Shown here: piece after piece, positions 22,895 to 33,100 of the stretch | Layout of the letters: every line of letters begins with the position of its first letter | How positions within the stretch are numbered: the first letter of the stretch is position 1 | From: Haplosporangium gracile | Taxonomy: Eukaryota; Mortierellomycota; Mortierellomycetes; Mortierellales; Mortierellaceae | Assembly (NCBI GenBank): GCA_015499985.1 | Contig: JAAAUF010000036.1 | Coordinates: 1 to 64,000, forward strand | Reading direction: 5' to 3' | DNA length: 64,000 nt | The notes under the pieces: generated by a model | Seen by the model: the letters and a program-made list of their open reading frames with translations, nothing else | Databases searched by the model: none | What the model was told of the DNA's origin: nothing | Made by a program: the position numbers and the translations under genes

Positions 22895-25800
22895 TCAAAC
22901 CGCCTGATCCTCGACATAAAACTGATCTCTTTCTCCAGAAAAAGCCGACGAAGAAGAGGCAGGTCCTCCTTCAATGGCCCCACGTTGAAGCAAGAGGGTT
23001 CTGTCGATGTTTGCTAGTCCAATCGCACCCTGAATATTGGCGACCCCGGCCACCAGACGCCCAGAGTACGAACTCCATATCATGTGTACAGAAACACCGT
23101 CGCTTCCTTCCTCCTTCGTCTCCTTATCTTCGACCCTCCACACTCGAACAGAGTAATCCTCGCAGCCAGTCACAAACTGGAGGATACGTGGATTCCACGC
23201 GATGCTGGCGACCTCCCCGTGGAAGGCTCGAATAACCAATGGACTCGAAGACCATGACGACGACGCAGAAGCAGACGCAGATTTGGCCGGATGTTGCTGT
23301 TGTTGCTCTTGTTGATGGTTGTTCCTCCATAAATGTACGACTCCGTCCATCGCACCGACTGCCAGCCATCCACCACAGGGAGAATACGAAAGAGAGCTCA
23401 GCATGCCGGAATGTCCACGGAGGATCGTCTGGAGTCTGCCTGTCAGAGTGTCCCACAAACGAACAGCCTTGTCCACACCACAGGATGCGATCTGCTGGTG
23501 ACCAACTGGAGCATAGGCCACAGTAGTGACAGTGCCTTCGTGTCCAATCAATTCCAAATCAGCTTCTCCAGAAGTAGTGGTAGGGTCCCAGATTCGAATA
23601 CTTCCATCCTCACCACCTGCTGCAACTTGATCGCCACTTGGTGAATAGGCAACACATATAGCACCACCGGTATGACCTGTGAGAATGCTGCCGGAGGCGC
23701 CCGTTAGAGTATTCCACAGTCTCACGGTGGTATCAAAGCTGCTGGATGCGATCCACTGGCCGCATGGTGAAAACGCGACCCCGCTCACAATTCCCATATG
23801 ACCCCAGAGCTCCAGGTCACCACCACCATTCGTCGTCGTCGTCGTCGCCGCACCATCACCACTCCGCTGTCTAGTGTCGTTCAGTCGCACGGCGGTGTCG
23901 TATCCAGCCGTCGCGATCTGATTACCGTTGGGTGAATACGACAAGCAACTAATAGTCGTCGAGTAGTCAGCAAGGATGGAACGTGGCGACTCGCCTGTCA
24001 ATGCGTCCCATTCCCGCACTATCTTCTCGCTGCCACCAGAGACAATGCTATGTCCGTCGGGAGAGTACGCAACGCAGGACACGGCTCTATTCAGCCCTAG
24101 CGACGACCCACCGGCGATAGCATTACTCGACGACGACGATGAGCCGGTCATGCTCATGTCCCAAAGACGCACGGTGCCGTCAAAGCTGCAAGAGGCGATC
24201 TGTTGATGCATCGGGGAAAAGGCAACTTCCGAAACCACCCACTCATGACCTTCAAAAAGAGACAGTTGGACGCCAGATTCGGCGTCCCACAGCCTCGCCG
24301 TACCGTCTGGGCTGGAGGAAGCGATCCATCGACCGTCTTGCGAAAAGGTTACACTGCAGACACCCGCGGTATGGCCAGAGAAGCAGCGTAGATGCTCCCC
24401 AGTGGCGGCGTCCCAAAGATGAATGTTGCGGTTTAAATGGCCAGAGATAATATGTTGTCCGCCTGCGTCGGGAGAAAAGGCCACGCAATAGACCACTCCA
24501 TGATCACCATCGATAACACGACCGGGTTTACTCGGCTCTGCCAAGTCCCACAATCGAATCGTCTCGTCGTTACTCGAGGAGACAAGCTGCAACCCGCTGG
24601 GAGAAAAGGCAAGACCAGTGATAGAACGAGTGTGCTCGTTGAAGACAAACAGATGGGCACCAGTTTTAGTCTCTCGAATCCAAATAGTGTTGTCGCTGGC
24701 TGAAGCGAACCAGTCACCAGAGGGTGAAAAGGCAACGGAGGCGACTGGTTCGGAGTAGTCGTCCAGAGTAAGCCGAGGCTGATCAGAATGGATATCCCAC
24801 AGACGTACAGTGGCATCGCGGCCGCCGGAGACGAGGTGCAGGTTGTTCAGGGAGTAAGCAAGCTTCATGACAGAGTTGGTGTGTCCTCGGAATGTGCGAA
24901 TCTTTGACCAGTCCGATGAGTCGTACATCTCAATATCACCGTTATTCAGACCGATAGTGTACATTTTCTCGTCGGGCGAATAGCTGCCAGAGTTTATCAT
25001 GCAGGGCAACTTGAGATACGGAAGCTCTCCAAAACGGACACCAGCCATGTGTGCATTGGTGAAATCGGCCTGATGGATCCAGCTCTTTGTGAGTGTCGCT
25101 CCCGTCAAGTTGGCTCCCTGTAGCTGCGCAGAATCAAACTGACCGTCTGTCAGATCTGCATTTGGGATGCAAATACCCCTCAGATCGACGCCGTTGAATC
25201 GTACTCCGGCCTTGACCAAGATAGTGAACGCGTTGGCGGCAGCGATGGCTGCACTGGCATCGTTCTTGGACTCTTCGATCACATTTAAGAGTTGCTGCCG
25301 GAAGGATAAATCCTGTGGCACTCGCTCAGCGAGGAACTGGACGATCGAGGGTTCAGTGACAATGCTCATCCGAGCCAGACAGGTTGTGACATCCAGTGCA
25401 GCTTCGAGTTCCTGTTCGCCATAATCTTCGACATCTGCAGCCTTGACATATTCGAGAGGGTCGTAAATGGTCCTTGAATAAAAGTACTCCAGAAGAGATC
25501 GATGGAGGAACCGAAAGTAGGCGCCAGACCGCATCACCGTACTGGACTCTCGCAGCAGCTTGATCTGGCCATTCGGCCAGAAGAACGAGGCCTTCCATGT
25601 CTTGAGGTCGCGCAAGTGAGTGTACTTGACGACGGGGTTTCTGTTATTCTCGAAGAAGATCGAGGTAGAAAGGTCCTTCTGGAACTTCATGCCATGGTGG
25701 ACAAAGTTGTCCTCGACAAGCATCTCCAGCTCCGCTCGCTCGTCGCCACTCAGTGGGTTGCTCTCCAATCTCCTGCGGTTGACCACGAGCCATCGCTTGA

Positions 25801-28477
25801 CAAAGCTATCGTACAGCTGCACGCGGGTGATCCTGATTGCTGAAAGGTCCCTCTTGGATCCAACCTCTGCAGGGAGAGCATCCAGTGCCAACGTCAAAAG
25901 GAAGGGGTTTGAGACCAGTTCCATAAGGCGTGGGATGTTGACTAGCTTGTCCATGTACTCTTCCGCTGTCCAAGAAGGCCGGTCTTGAAGAGGGTCGTCG
26001 GCAGGCACCTCTTTGACATACTCGATGACGTATTGCTGGATCTGCTCTTTGGAAAACGCAGCAATGGCCGCCTCTTGAAAGAGATCCGTCGCAGTGCGCT
26101 CGTATGGACCAACTGGTTGAGGCTGGAACCGAGAGCGGTAGTCTTGTCCCAAGTACTGGCTGCGGCAGCTGATGACGAGCTTGATTTTCCATTGTCCTGC
26201 CTGATTGAACTGGTTGGTGGTGTAGATGTTGCCCTTGAGCTGACTTTCGTCGTATCCATCGCAAATGAGAATGAACTTTCGGTGCAACTTCATCTCATGG
26301 ATCTGGTCCTCCGTAAAGTTGAGGCACTCCAACTGCTTCTCGATCAACATGTGTGTGGGATTGTCGATGGTGGGGAGGTTGATGTGGAGAGGGATGGGTC
26401 CATGTCTCTTGTAGTCGTTCCAGAGGGTGTGCTCCAGCTCGAGGTTGAATGTGGATTTGCCTGCACCAGAATCTCCCAGTAGAAGCAGGACATGGCGAGG
26501 GCCGTTCAGAAACTCTAATGCCTTCTCCATGAGCGGGAAAAGAGTGTCGTCGGTCGCGTTCATGCTTGGTTTCGCCTGGGGAGGGATGTAGACGCCTTTT
26601 TTGTGCTCCTTAAGTCGCTGAAGTTTGAGCTTGTGCAACTCATACTCCAGATAGGGGACCTTTTGAACCTTAGCGAGGAGCGGCGAGGATGTGGGCAGAG
26701 GAAGTCGGCTCTTCAGCGGGTAGTGAGGCTTGGCGGCAACGGCTTGGTCATGCTGGAGTTCTTTGAACAAGGCAAGAGTGCTGATTCTAACGGCATCGTC
26801 GGCAATGGCACCAAGCTGACCAATGATGTTCTGCATCCAAGTTCTGACGCTCTCGTCCTGACCCCACTCTGGGTCATCCTTGTACAGAACTCCAAGGAGC
26901 TCAATGGCTTGGCGGCGAGAGGTAGAGTCCCAAATGACATTGGACGCGATATCGCCCAACAACTGGCAGATCCCCCACTGGAAGAAAGGATCCCTACGAC
27001 AAGGCGCCTCGCAGACAAGTCGATAAAAGTCAGCCAGTTGACCTTCCCGAACAAAAAACTCAGCTCGGCGGACTGCCGAGTACCACGGACGCTTATGACC
27101 AGAGCCCAGCGCATTTCCGAGGTTCTCAACAATGCCTTGTCCACTCTCGACCAACGAACATATGGCCCCGTAGCTAGTCTTGGCGCCTTCAAACATAGTG
27201 CCGGCAACCGCCGCCATGCTATTGAGTCCCTCAAAAAGTTCTCCCAGATCAAGTTTGAGCACAGACGACAACTTGACCATACTGTTCACAACTTCTAGCG
27301 TGTAGCGACCTAGTGCTTGCGCTGTCGTCTCATTGTCGGGGACGTACTGGAGGGCTTGAAAGGCGTACGATGCCTGGTACAGAAGGTAAGGGTCCGAAGT
27401 TCCCTTCAATCCAGACAAGACTGCTGTCAACGGCTCATGCTCCTGAATGCGGTCCAAATCGTTGATCTTGTGCTCAGCCATGACATCAAGAACAGACGAG
27501 ACAGCCAGCGTCAATTGGTAGAGGTACCCGGTCGACTGATAATGAGTTGCCTGTAGGCGTCTCCGGAGGATGCTAAGGATTTTGATCAAGTCGTCTGCTT
27601 CCAGATAGCCCAGTTTGGCGCCTTGAACCAGTTGCACCAGCGCTTGAAGAAGAGGTTCCATTAGGATGCTGGATTCCTCAAACTTGCCGACGACATTGTT
27701 GAGCAACTTGCGGTAGTACTCGCAATCCAGAATAGGTCCAAGTATGACAACTTCAGCAATGTCGTTAGAGTCATTGGTGGCGTCTTCGGCGAAAGCCCTG
27801 ATAATCCCTTGCACGATCTGGAGAAGGTGGTCCTGCTCGAGGGGGTCCCGCAACGCTGCAATCCACTCGTGACGATAGCTGTCCAGGACCTTGTCGTTCG
27901 GCGGTTGGCTGGGTGTTTCCTTAGAAACCGTGTCGGACTTCGAGACATTGGGTAGAAGAGTAGCGCACTGGACAAGCTGAGGTGTGGTGTCAATGCGGTC
28001 GCCGAACTTTGGCCAATGAGTCCTGGTTACGGGTTTCGACAGGTTCTTGGGGAAAATATCTGTACGGCTCTGGAGACACTTGGGAGAAGGAGAAGCAGAG
28101 ACTCTTCTATTCGAACCAGCAGAGGTAGAACCAACAAGAGGAGGACTAGAAAGACTTCTTGACACGCGACTGTCAAGAGGAGCAGAGCTTCCATTAGCGC
28201 AAATGACAGTATTGCTGCGTTGGGACTGACCGAGGGCTATCGGCAACTTGCTCTGTTCGACAAAGACTGCGGCGATTCCATTCTTGATAGACCGATCGCC
28301 AGTGTTGACCAAAGGACTGGTGGCCCTTCTGGCGGCGCTGATGATTCGAGAGAAGGCTGACTCTTTGGTCTTGGAGACCTTTGCTGACTGAGTGCCAGCA
28401 GCCGGTTTGGTCATTTGTTGTGTTGTATGTGTGTTAATCCTACTCATGTTTAACAAAGTCGGAGATTTGATGAGCAT
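22895..28477 (-). CDS. NLR-like STAND protein: ARM-like helices, NACHT, pentapeptide repeats, WD40 propellers
   Basis: One uninterrupted frame of 1860 residues; a second in-frame ATG at 28447 would shorten it by ten. Residues 1-190 are Ser/Thr-rich and basic. About 200-640 is helical and resembles the ARM-like region I recall in Mortierella NACHT proteins. The NACHT domain follows: P-loop GDSGAGKST (about 666) and Walker B FILICDGYDE (about 737). Residues about 1094-1149 form pentapeptide repeats of A(D/N)LxG type. From about 1155 to 1830 there are some 14-15 WD40 repeats, most with a VAFSPxG start and VRLWD end, enough for two seven-bladed propellers. In fungi, proteins of this layout act as signal-transducing NTPases in non-self recognition and regulated cell death, with the repeats as sensor. 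No known death effector is visible at the N-terminus. The propeller repeats are diverse rather than near-identical. The role is inferred from family. Confidence 0.92.
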   Translation of the reverse strand: MLIKSPTLLNMSRINTHTTQQMTKPAAGTQSAKVSKTKESAFSRIISAARRATSPLVNTGDRSIKNGIAAVFVEQSKLPIALGQSQRSNTVICANGSSAPLDSRVSRSLSSPPLVGSTSAGSNRRVSASPSPKCLQSRTDIFPKNLSKPVTRTHWPKFGDRIDTTPQLVQCATLLPNVSKSDTVSKETPSQPPNDKVLDSYRHEWIAALRDPLEQDHLLQIVQGIIRAFAEDATNDSNDIAEVVILGPILDCEYYRKLLNNVVGKFEESSILMEPLLQALVQLVQGAKLGYLEADDLIKILSILRRRLQATHYQSTGYLYQLTLAVSSVLDVMAEHKINDLDRIQEHEPLTAVLSGLKGTSDPYLLYQASYAFQALQYVPDNETTAQALGRYTLEVVNSMVKLSSVLKLDLGELFEGLNSMAAVAGTMFEGAKTSYGAICSLVESGQGIVENLGNALGSGHKRPWYSAVRRAEFFVREGQLADFYRLVCEAPCRRDPFFQWGICQLLGDIASNVIWDSTSRRQAIELLGVLYKDDPEWGQDESVRTWMQNIIGQLGAIADDAVRISTLALFKELQHDQAVAAKPHYPLKSRLPLPTSSPLLAKVQKVPYLEYELHKLKLQRLKEHKKGVYIPPQAKPSMNATDDTLFPLMEKALEFLNGPRHVLLLLGDSGAGKSTFNLELEHTLWNDYKRHGPIPLHINLPTIDNPTHMLIEKQLECLNFTEDQIHEMKLHRKFILICDGYDESQLKGNIYTTNQFNQAGQWKIKLVISCRSQYLGQDYRSRFQPQPVGPYERTATDLFQEAAIAAFSKEQIQQYVIEYVKEVPADDPLQDRPSWTAEEYMDKLVNIPRLMELVSNPFLLTLALDALPAEVGSKRDLSAIRITRVQLYDSFVKRWLVVNRRRLESNPLSGDERAELEMLVEDNFVHHGMKFQKDLSTSIFFENNRNPVVKYTHLRDLKTWKASFFWPNGQIKLLRESSTVMRSGAYFRFLHRSLLEYFYSRTIYDPLEYVKAADVEDYGEQELEAALDVTTCLARMSIVTEPSIVQFLAERVPQDLSFRQQLLNVIEESKNDASAAIAAANAFTILVKAGVRFNGVDLRGICIPNADLTDGQFDSAQLQGANLTGATLTKSWIHQADFTNAHMAGVRFGELPYLKLPCMINSGSYSPDEKMYTIGLNNGDIEMYDSSDWSKIRTFRGHTNSVMKLAYSLNNLHLVSGGRDATVRLWDIHSDQPRLTLDDYSEPVASVAFSPSGDWFASASDNTIWIRETKTGAHLFVFNEHTRSITGLAFSPSGLQLVSSSNDETIRLWDLAEPSKPGRVIDGDHGVVYCVAFSPDAGGQHIISGHLNRNIHLWDAATGEHLRCFSGHTAGVCSVTFSQDGRWIASSSPDGTARLWDAESGVQLSLFEGHEWVVSEVAFSPMHQQIASCSFDGTVRLWDMSMTGSSSSSSNAIAGGSSLGLNRAVSCVAYSPDGHSIVSGGSEKIVREWDALTGESPRSILADYSTTISCLSYSPNGNQIATAGYDTAVRLNDTRQRSGDGAATTTTTNGGGDLELWGHMGIVSGVAFSPCGQWIASSSFDTTVRLWNTLTGASGSILTGHTGGAICVAYSPSGDQVAAGGEDGSIRIWDPTTTSGEADLELIGHEGTVTTVAYAPVGHQQIASCGVDKAVRLWDTLTGRLQTILRGHSGMLSSLSYSPCGGWLAVGAMDGVVHLWRNNHQQEQQQQHPAKSASASASSSWSSSPLVIRAFHGEVASIAWNPRILQFVTGCEDYSVRVWRVEDKETKEEGSDGVSVHMIWSSYSGRLVAGVANIQGAIGLANIDRTLLLQRGAIEGGPASSSSAFSGERDQFYVEDQAV

Positions 28478-30139
28478 ATGCTTTTTTTTTCACACACATC
28501 TTTAGACTCTTTGTGTTCGACTCCAAGGATAAATCAAACAAACATAGCTGTCTTTTTCTCTTACCTGTTAGAAAAGGCCTTTCAAGTATATGTCTATGTT
28601 GTTCTTGTGAAGACGAGATAAGGCGGACGCCGGGAAGTTTTGAGACTATGATGCACAAATTGCCAATGACGACTGTTAGCCAGGGTTTGTTGCTGCTTTT
28701 GCACAGCTGGGCAAAGCGAGGGGGTCGAAAGTAGAGTATCATTCATTCGTACCAAAGCACTCAGCAGTAAAGTGTCCTTCTTTCCCTTGTGGAGCCGTCG
28801 CGAAGTATGGGATAAAAATCTGGTATGACTATTGAAGGGCTGAATAGGTTACTGTTAGTTAAAGCGATTGGAGCCATTCTTAGTACTGGTGTCGGCTCCA
28901 ACTTGCCAGTACGAACAAAAGTCATGGAGAGAAGGCGTGTGGGGCTTTATTATTTCGATATGAAAACACGCATTGTTACTTACATGCTTGGGTTATTCAA
29001 TTCTTTGTCCCCTTCGGTTCAGGGACGGGTTGGTTAGATGTGTTGAAGGTTGGATGGAGAGGAATGTCAAAAAACTGGAGAATGACAAAAGTTGAAAAGA
29101 GATGAGAGAGAGGAAGGCAGTCTGCGGAAGGTGCAAAGTGTATCGTCTTTCTGCTTGTGTTCTTATTGCAGTTACACAAATGAAAGATAGACCATGGCAT
29201 GGTTCACCACTGGAGGGTTGCATGCCTTGTTTTCACCATGTTTTGCCTTTTGAACGCTATTTTCATATTTGATACAATCGAGAACGAATCAGAGGCAGTA
29301 GAGTTGCTTTTCGTTTAGAAAGAATGTCTCACAGCTTTTGGAGACATGATTGAGTTGGATGCCTAGCACTGGAGCAAGTGCATCCTCCTGTGGGTTGGGC
29401 GTAAAGGAGCATAGCGTGAACGCAGGTATTCAATTGCAACGGCAATTCTCACGATAACAAATTATTAATTTCCTCTCTACCCTGAGACTTATTATTCCAG
29501 CAGAAATGACAAGATGATTTTTCATCTTGGGTGGGCGAGCCGTGGCTCGTTCTTTCTCACAGCATTCAGTACAACAAGGCCGCTCTTCACCGCCGCTCTT
29601 CATCGCCGCCATCCTTCTTTTACCCGAATCTAATCAACAACACCTTTTATCTGAACCCCGATCCTCTTCCTCCTCGACACACCCATACTCCCTTACTTCT
29701 GGCGACTCCTTCTCAGCGATCACCTTGGCGAGATTCTACATGTACAATATTCAGCACTTCTGTCTTCAAAGAAGGAGGTCAACGAAAGGCGCCATTGATT
29801 CCACATCACACTAACCACACATTGACCGTTGACACCTCTTCCACTACGGTAGAGTTACGCCAGTCTGTCGTCTCTCCTGCGTTCTTATTCCTGTTCAGTT
29901 TGAGTCCAAATAACTTTGTCGTCGTCTCTTGGAAAACGAATTCGAAAGCATAGGCTTAGGGTAAGAAAAGAAGCATGGTTCACACTCACTATATCATGCG
30001 ATGGCTGCGAGCTTGTAAAAAATAAACAAAAGGTGTAGAAAGAAAAACGCACAGCTGACTCACACGTACGTCAATCCTAATGTGCCCATCATATAGTCAT
30101 TATCTTCGCTCATAAGCGCGCTACGCCTCATAAATCGCC
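28478..30139. other. Divergent intergenic region, NACHT and TSC2 genes
   Basis: Should hold both promoters. There is an AT-rich middle section, a CT-rich stretch at about 29560-29720 and several short open frames with no recognisable product. Confidence 0.4.
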
Positions 30140-33100
30140 ATGACAAGCAAATCCAAACCAACATCGTCCAAGCTCAACAGCTTCTTCAAGTTCCGCATAT
30201 CATCCAAGGAGACGACACTACATGAGACACTACGACTGGACTCTGCCAGACCATCCGACCCCATCGATGCCAACGAGATTGTCCAACAGCTTGTTCCAGG
30301 AGCAAACTCACTGCAGTCGCGTCTCAGAACACTCGAGGAATTGAGCGGAATCATCCTTAGCTACCCCTTCCAACATATCAGCGAACTCTGGATTGCCATC
30401 GAAGACTTGCTGGAGGCCGGCGTCCCCCACAATGCACGCAAGGCTGCCTGGAGCTTCATGATTGCCTGTATTCGTGGTCAGTTCGAGGACCTCGGAATGC
30501 TCCGCGCCATCTTCTACCAGGCTATCAACAACCACGAAATTTGGGAGGATTTCGACGATAAACTGGAGGCCCTCAAGGAGCTCACCAACAACGGACGGGA
30601 TGTCTATGGATTCGAAAAGAACATCGTACGACTTTTGGCTCACTGGATCGCGTCGAGTTTCGAACAAGCTAAGGTCGCCCAGCATGTGAGCCAACAACGT
30701 CTTGGTATGCAGAAATCCACTACTTCACTGGCATCACTCAGTAGTACACCGCAGCTCATCCTCCTACAAAAGCCGATCCCTCATTTCGACACAACGATGG
30801 CGCTCCTCATCAATGTTGTCAAGTTCAACTTTGTCTTTTTCGATGAACTCGAGATTGCCAGCCTACTCGACCTCCTCCACACTATCTGCATCAACGCCCC
30901 CGAGGATACGGCCCATACCATTGGATTTCTGGACGTCATTGTACGGTACGGATATGTGCCCCAGGAGGGCCTTTCAACCTTCCTCAAGATCCTATGTCAC
31001 ACAACACTCTCGGACGTGTATCAGGAACGAGCTTGGATGATTACCCTCAACTTGATGAAGAGTCATAGTGCCCACAGTGCGATTCGACTGCTCTGTCTCA
31101 ACCTCCGTTCAAAAGGCGAAGTTGCTTCATCGGTCGCTCATACGCGGGTTATCCAAGGATCCATCCGTCTATTGCAGAGGTCTGTCTGGGGCAGCACACC
31201 AATCGACACACTATCGGTCTCTTTTTCGACAATCCTGTGGTCGCTGAAGAGCGCCGTCGATTTCGAATCCAAGGATGTCAACCAGGATATTGTCATCAGT
31301 CTGGGCACCTTGTTGGGGGCACATGCCGATGACCTGCGAGACCTAGAGTACGAACTCATCATGGATGTTTTGGAGCGACTCAAGGAATCTGTGAAGGAAA
31401 AACCCGTCGGAGAACATGCATCAACCAAACCGTTTGTTTTCAGATCGGGAGACCACGCCACGTCAACCGTTCATCAGCTCCACCCCAACAACGCCTTCAG
31501 GGACGCGTACGGAGGACTTCTCTATCAATTCCTCGAACTCTACAGCCGCAAAAAGATCCCAGGAATTGCTGCGCGGCTGATGATGCTGCTGGCATCATTA
31601 CAGGATCACCTACCGGAAGACACCATGTTACTTTTGCTCGATTACTACTACACGGAGCACCAATTTTACCCATATACCCTCAACTGGCTGGAGAGACTAC
31701 ATCATCTCGTTCAAGTTTCAGTCATTCAGGACAAGCGGCCCAAGGTTCGTTCGAGAGCATTGCAGATCGCTCTGGATGTCTACGATGCCTCGTTGGATTT
31801 CTTTCACGATGCCATCGTGACCGCAGTATTCCTGGATGTTTTCGCCCGCATGGACTCGGAGACGGATCAAGTACTTGCCTTGCAAGTTACGGAACTCCTC
31901 ATTCGCGCAACGCGGACGGCTTCAGATGACCTCTTCCCCAGGCTTCTGGACCGCATTGTACAAAACATTCGCTGCAGCTGCCATGCCCCCAGGCAACCCA
32001 TATCTGGCAGTTCTACCCAGACTTCCTTAGCTTCTCGACTCGGCATGACATCTTCCAGCTCGACCAATACCAACCAAAGCCACCAGCCATCAGGACCCGC
32101 TGTCACTTGCCAGTCTCTTTCGGCAGCCATTGGCATCATCGACCTGTTCCAGCATGCGCTCTACGACCCGAACGGTGCTTCCAGAGTGGATACGTTCTTC
32201 AGCCTGCTGGTCGGACTTGCAATCAATCAGGATGTCCATAAAGCAAGCAGGCTGGTCCTACTTGACTTTCTCCTCTGCCTTCGCGTCGACCTGGATCACA
32301 GAATCTTTTGCTCAACACCCAGTACCATTGAAAGCATGACATCAGCTACGGAACAATTGTTGAGTGAGGACACAAGGCAGGATCGAGGCGATCGACCAGG
32401 GCCTTTAAGCGGACATACGCGGAATACGGGATTGGGGACATCTGCGCAGGCTGCCTTCGCAGCAAGGCAACAGACTGGTCAGTCGACGGCCCATCTAACA
32501 AACAACTGGAAGCAGCTCATGCAAGGCAGGACCATGCAAGCGAGCCCATACGCCATCTCTTACCTTGAAATTGCATCAACAACCTCCGACAACCCAACTA
32601 GTGAGACCTTGCCAGCGCCTCTTGTCGGATGCGCCAAGGTGATACTCAACGTCCCGTTGTACATGACCGGCATCATGTCGATTCTGGACCAGGAGCGGAA
32701 TTTTGAGGTGTACTCGTTCGTCATCCAGCGACTGCCCTCTCAGTTGTTTAACAAACACCTGTTCTGCAACAGCTCTGAGCAGATCACTAAGCTGCACAGC
32801 GTGCTTGTAGACATGACTTTGCGCGACAAGTTCCCAGAGTCTCTCCGCAATTTGCCCCTCAGCGCCAAGCGGCACAACATCCACATTCTGGCCTACAAAG
32901 TCTTGGTGATTCTCCTCTGCTACAACAACAAGTTCAGTACGAACGAACTGCACGATCTTGTTCATGCTTTCGTGGTGGGGCTTCAGAGGCAGGCGACATG
33001 TGCCAAGATCTGTATCCACGCCTTAGCCGTCTGCTGCTACGAGCTTCCGCAATCGATGACCAAGCACCTCCCTGGCACTGTCCTCAAGTTGTCGCAGATC

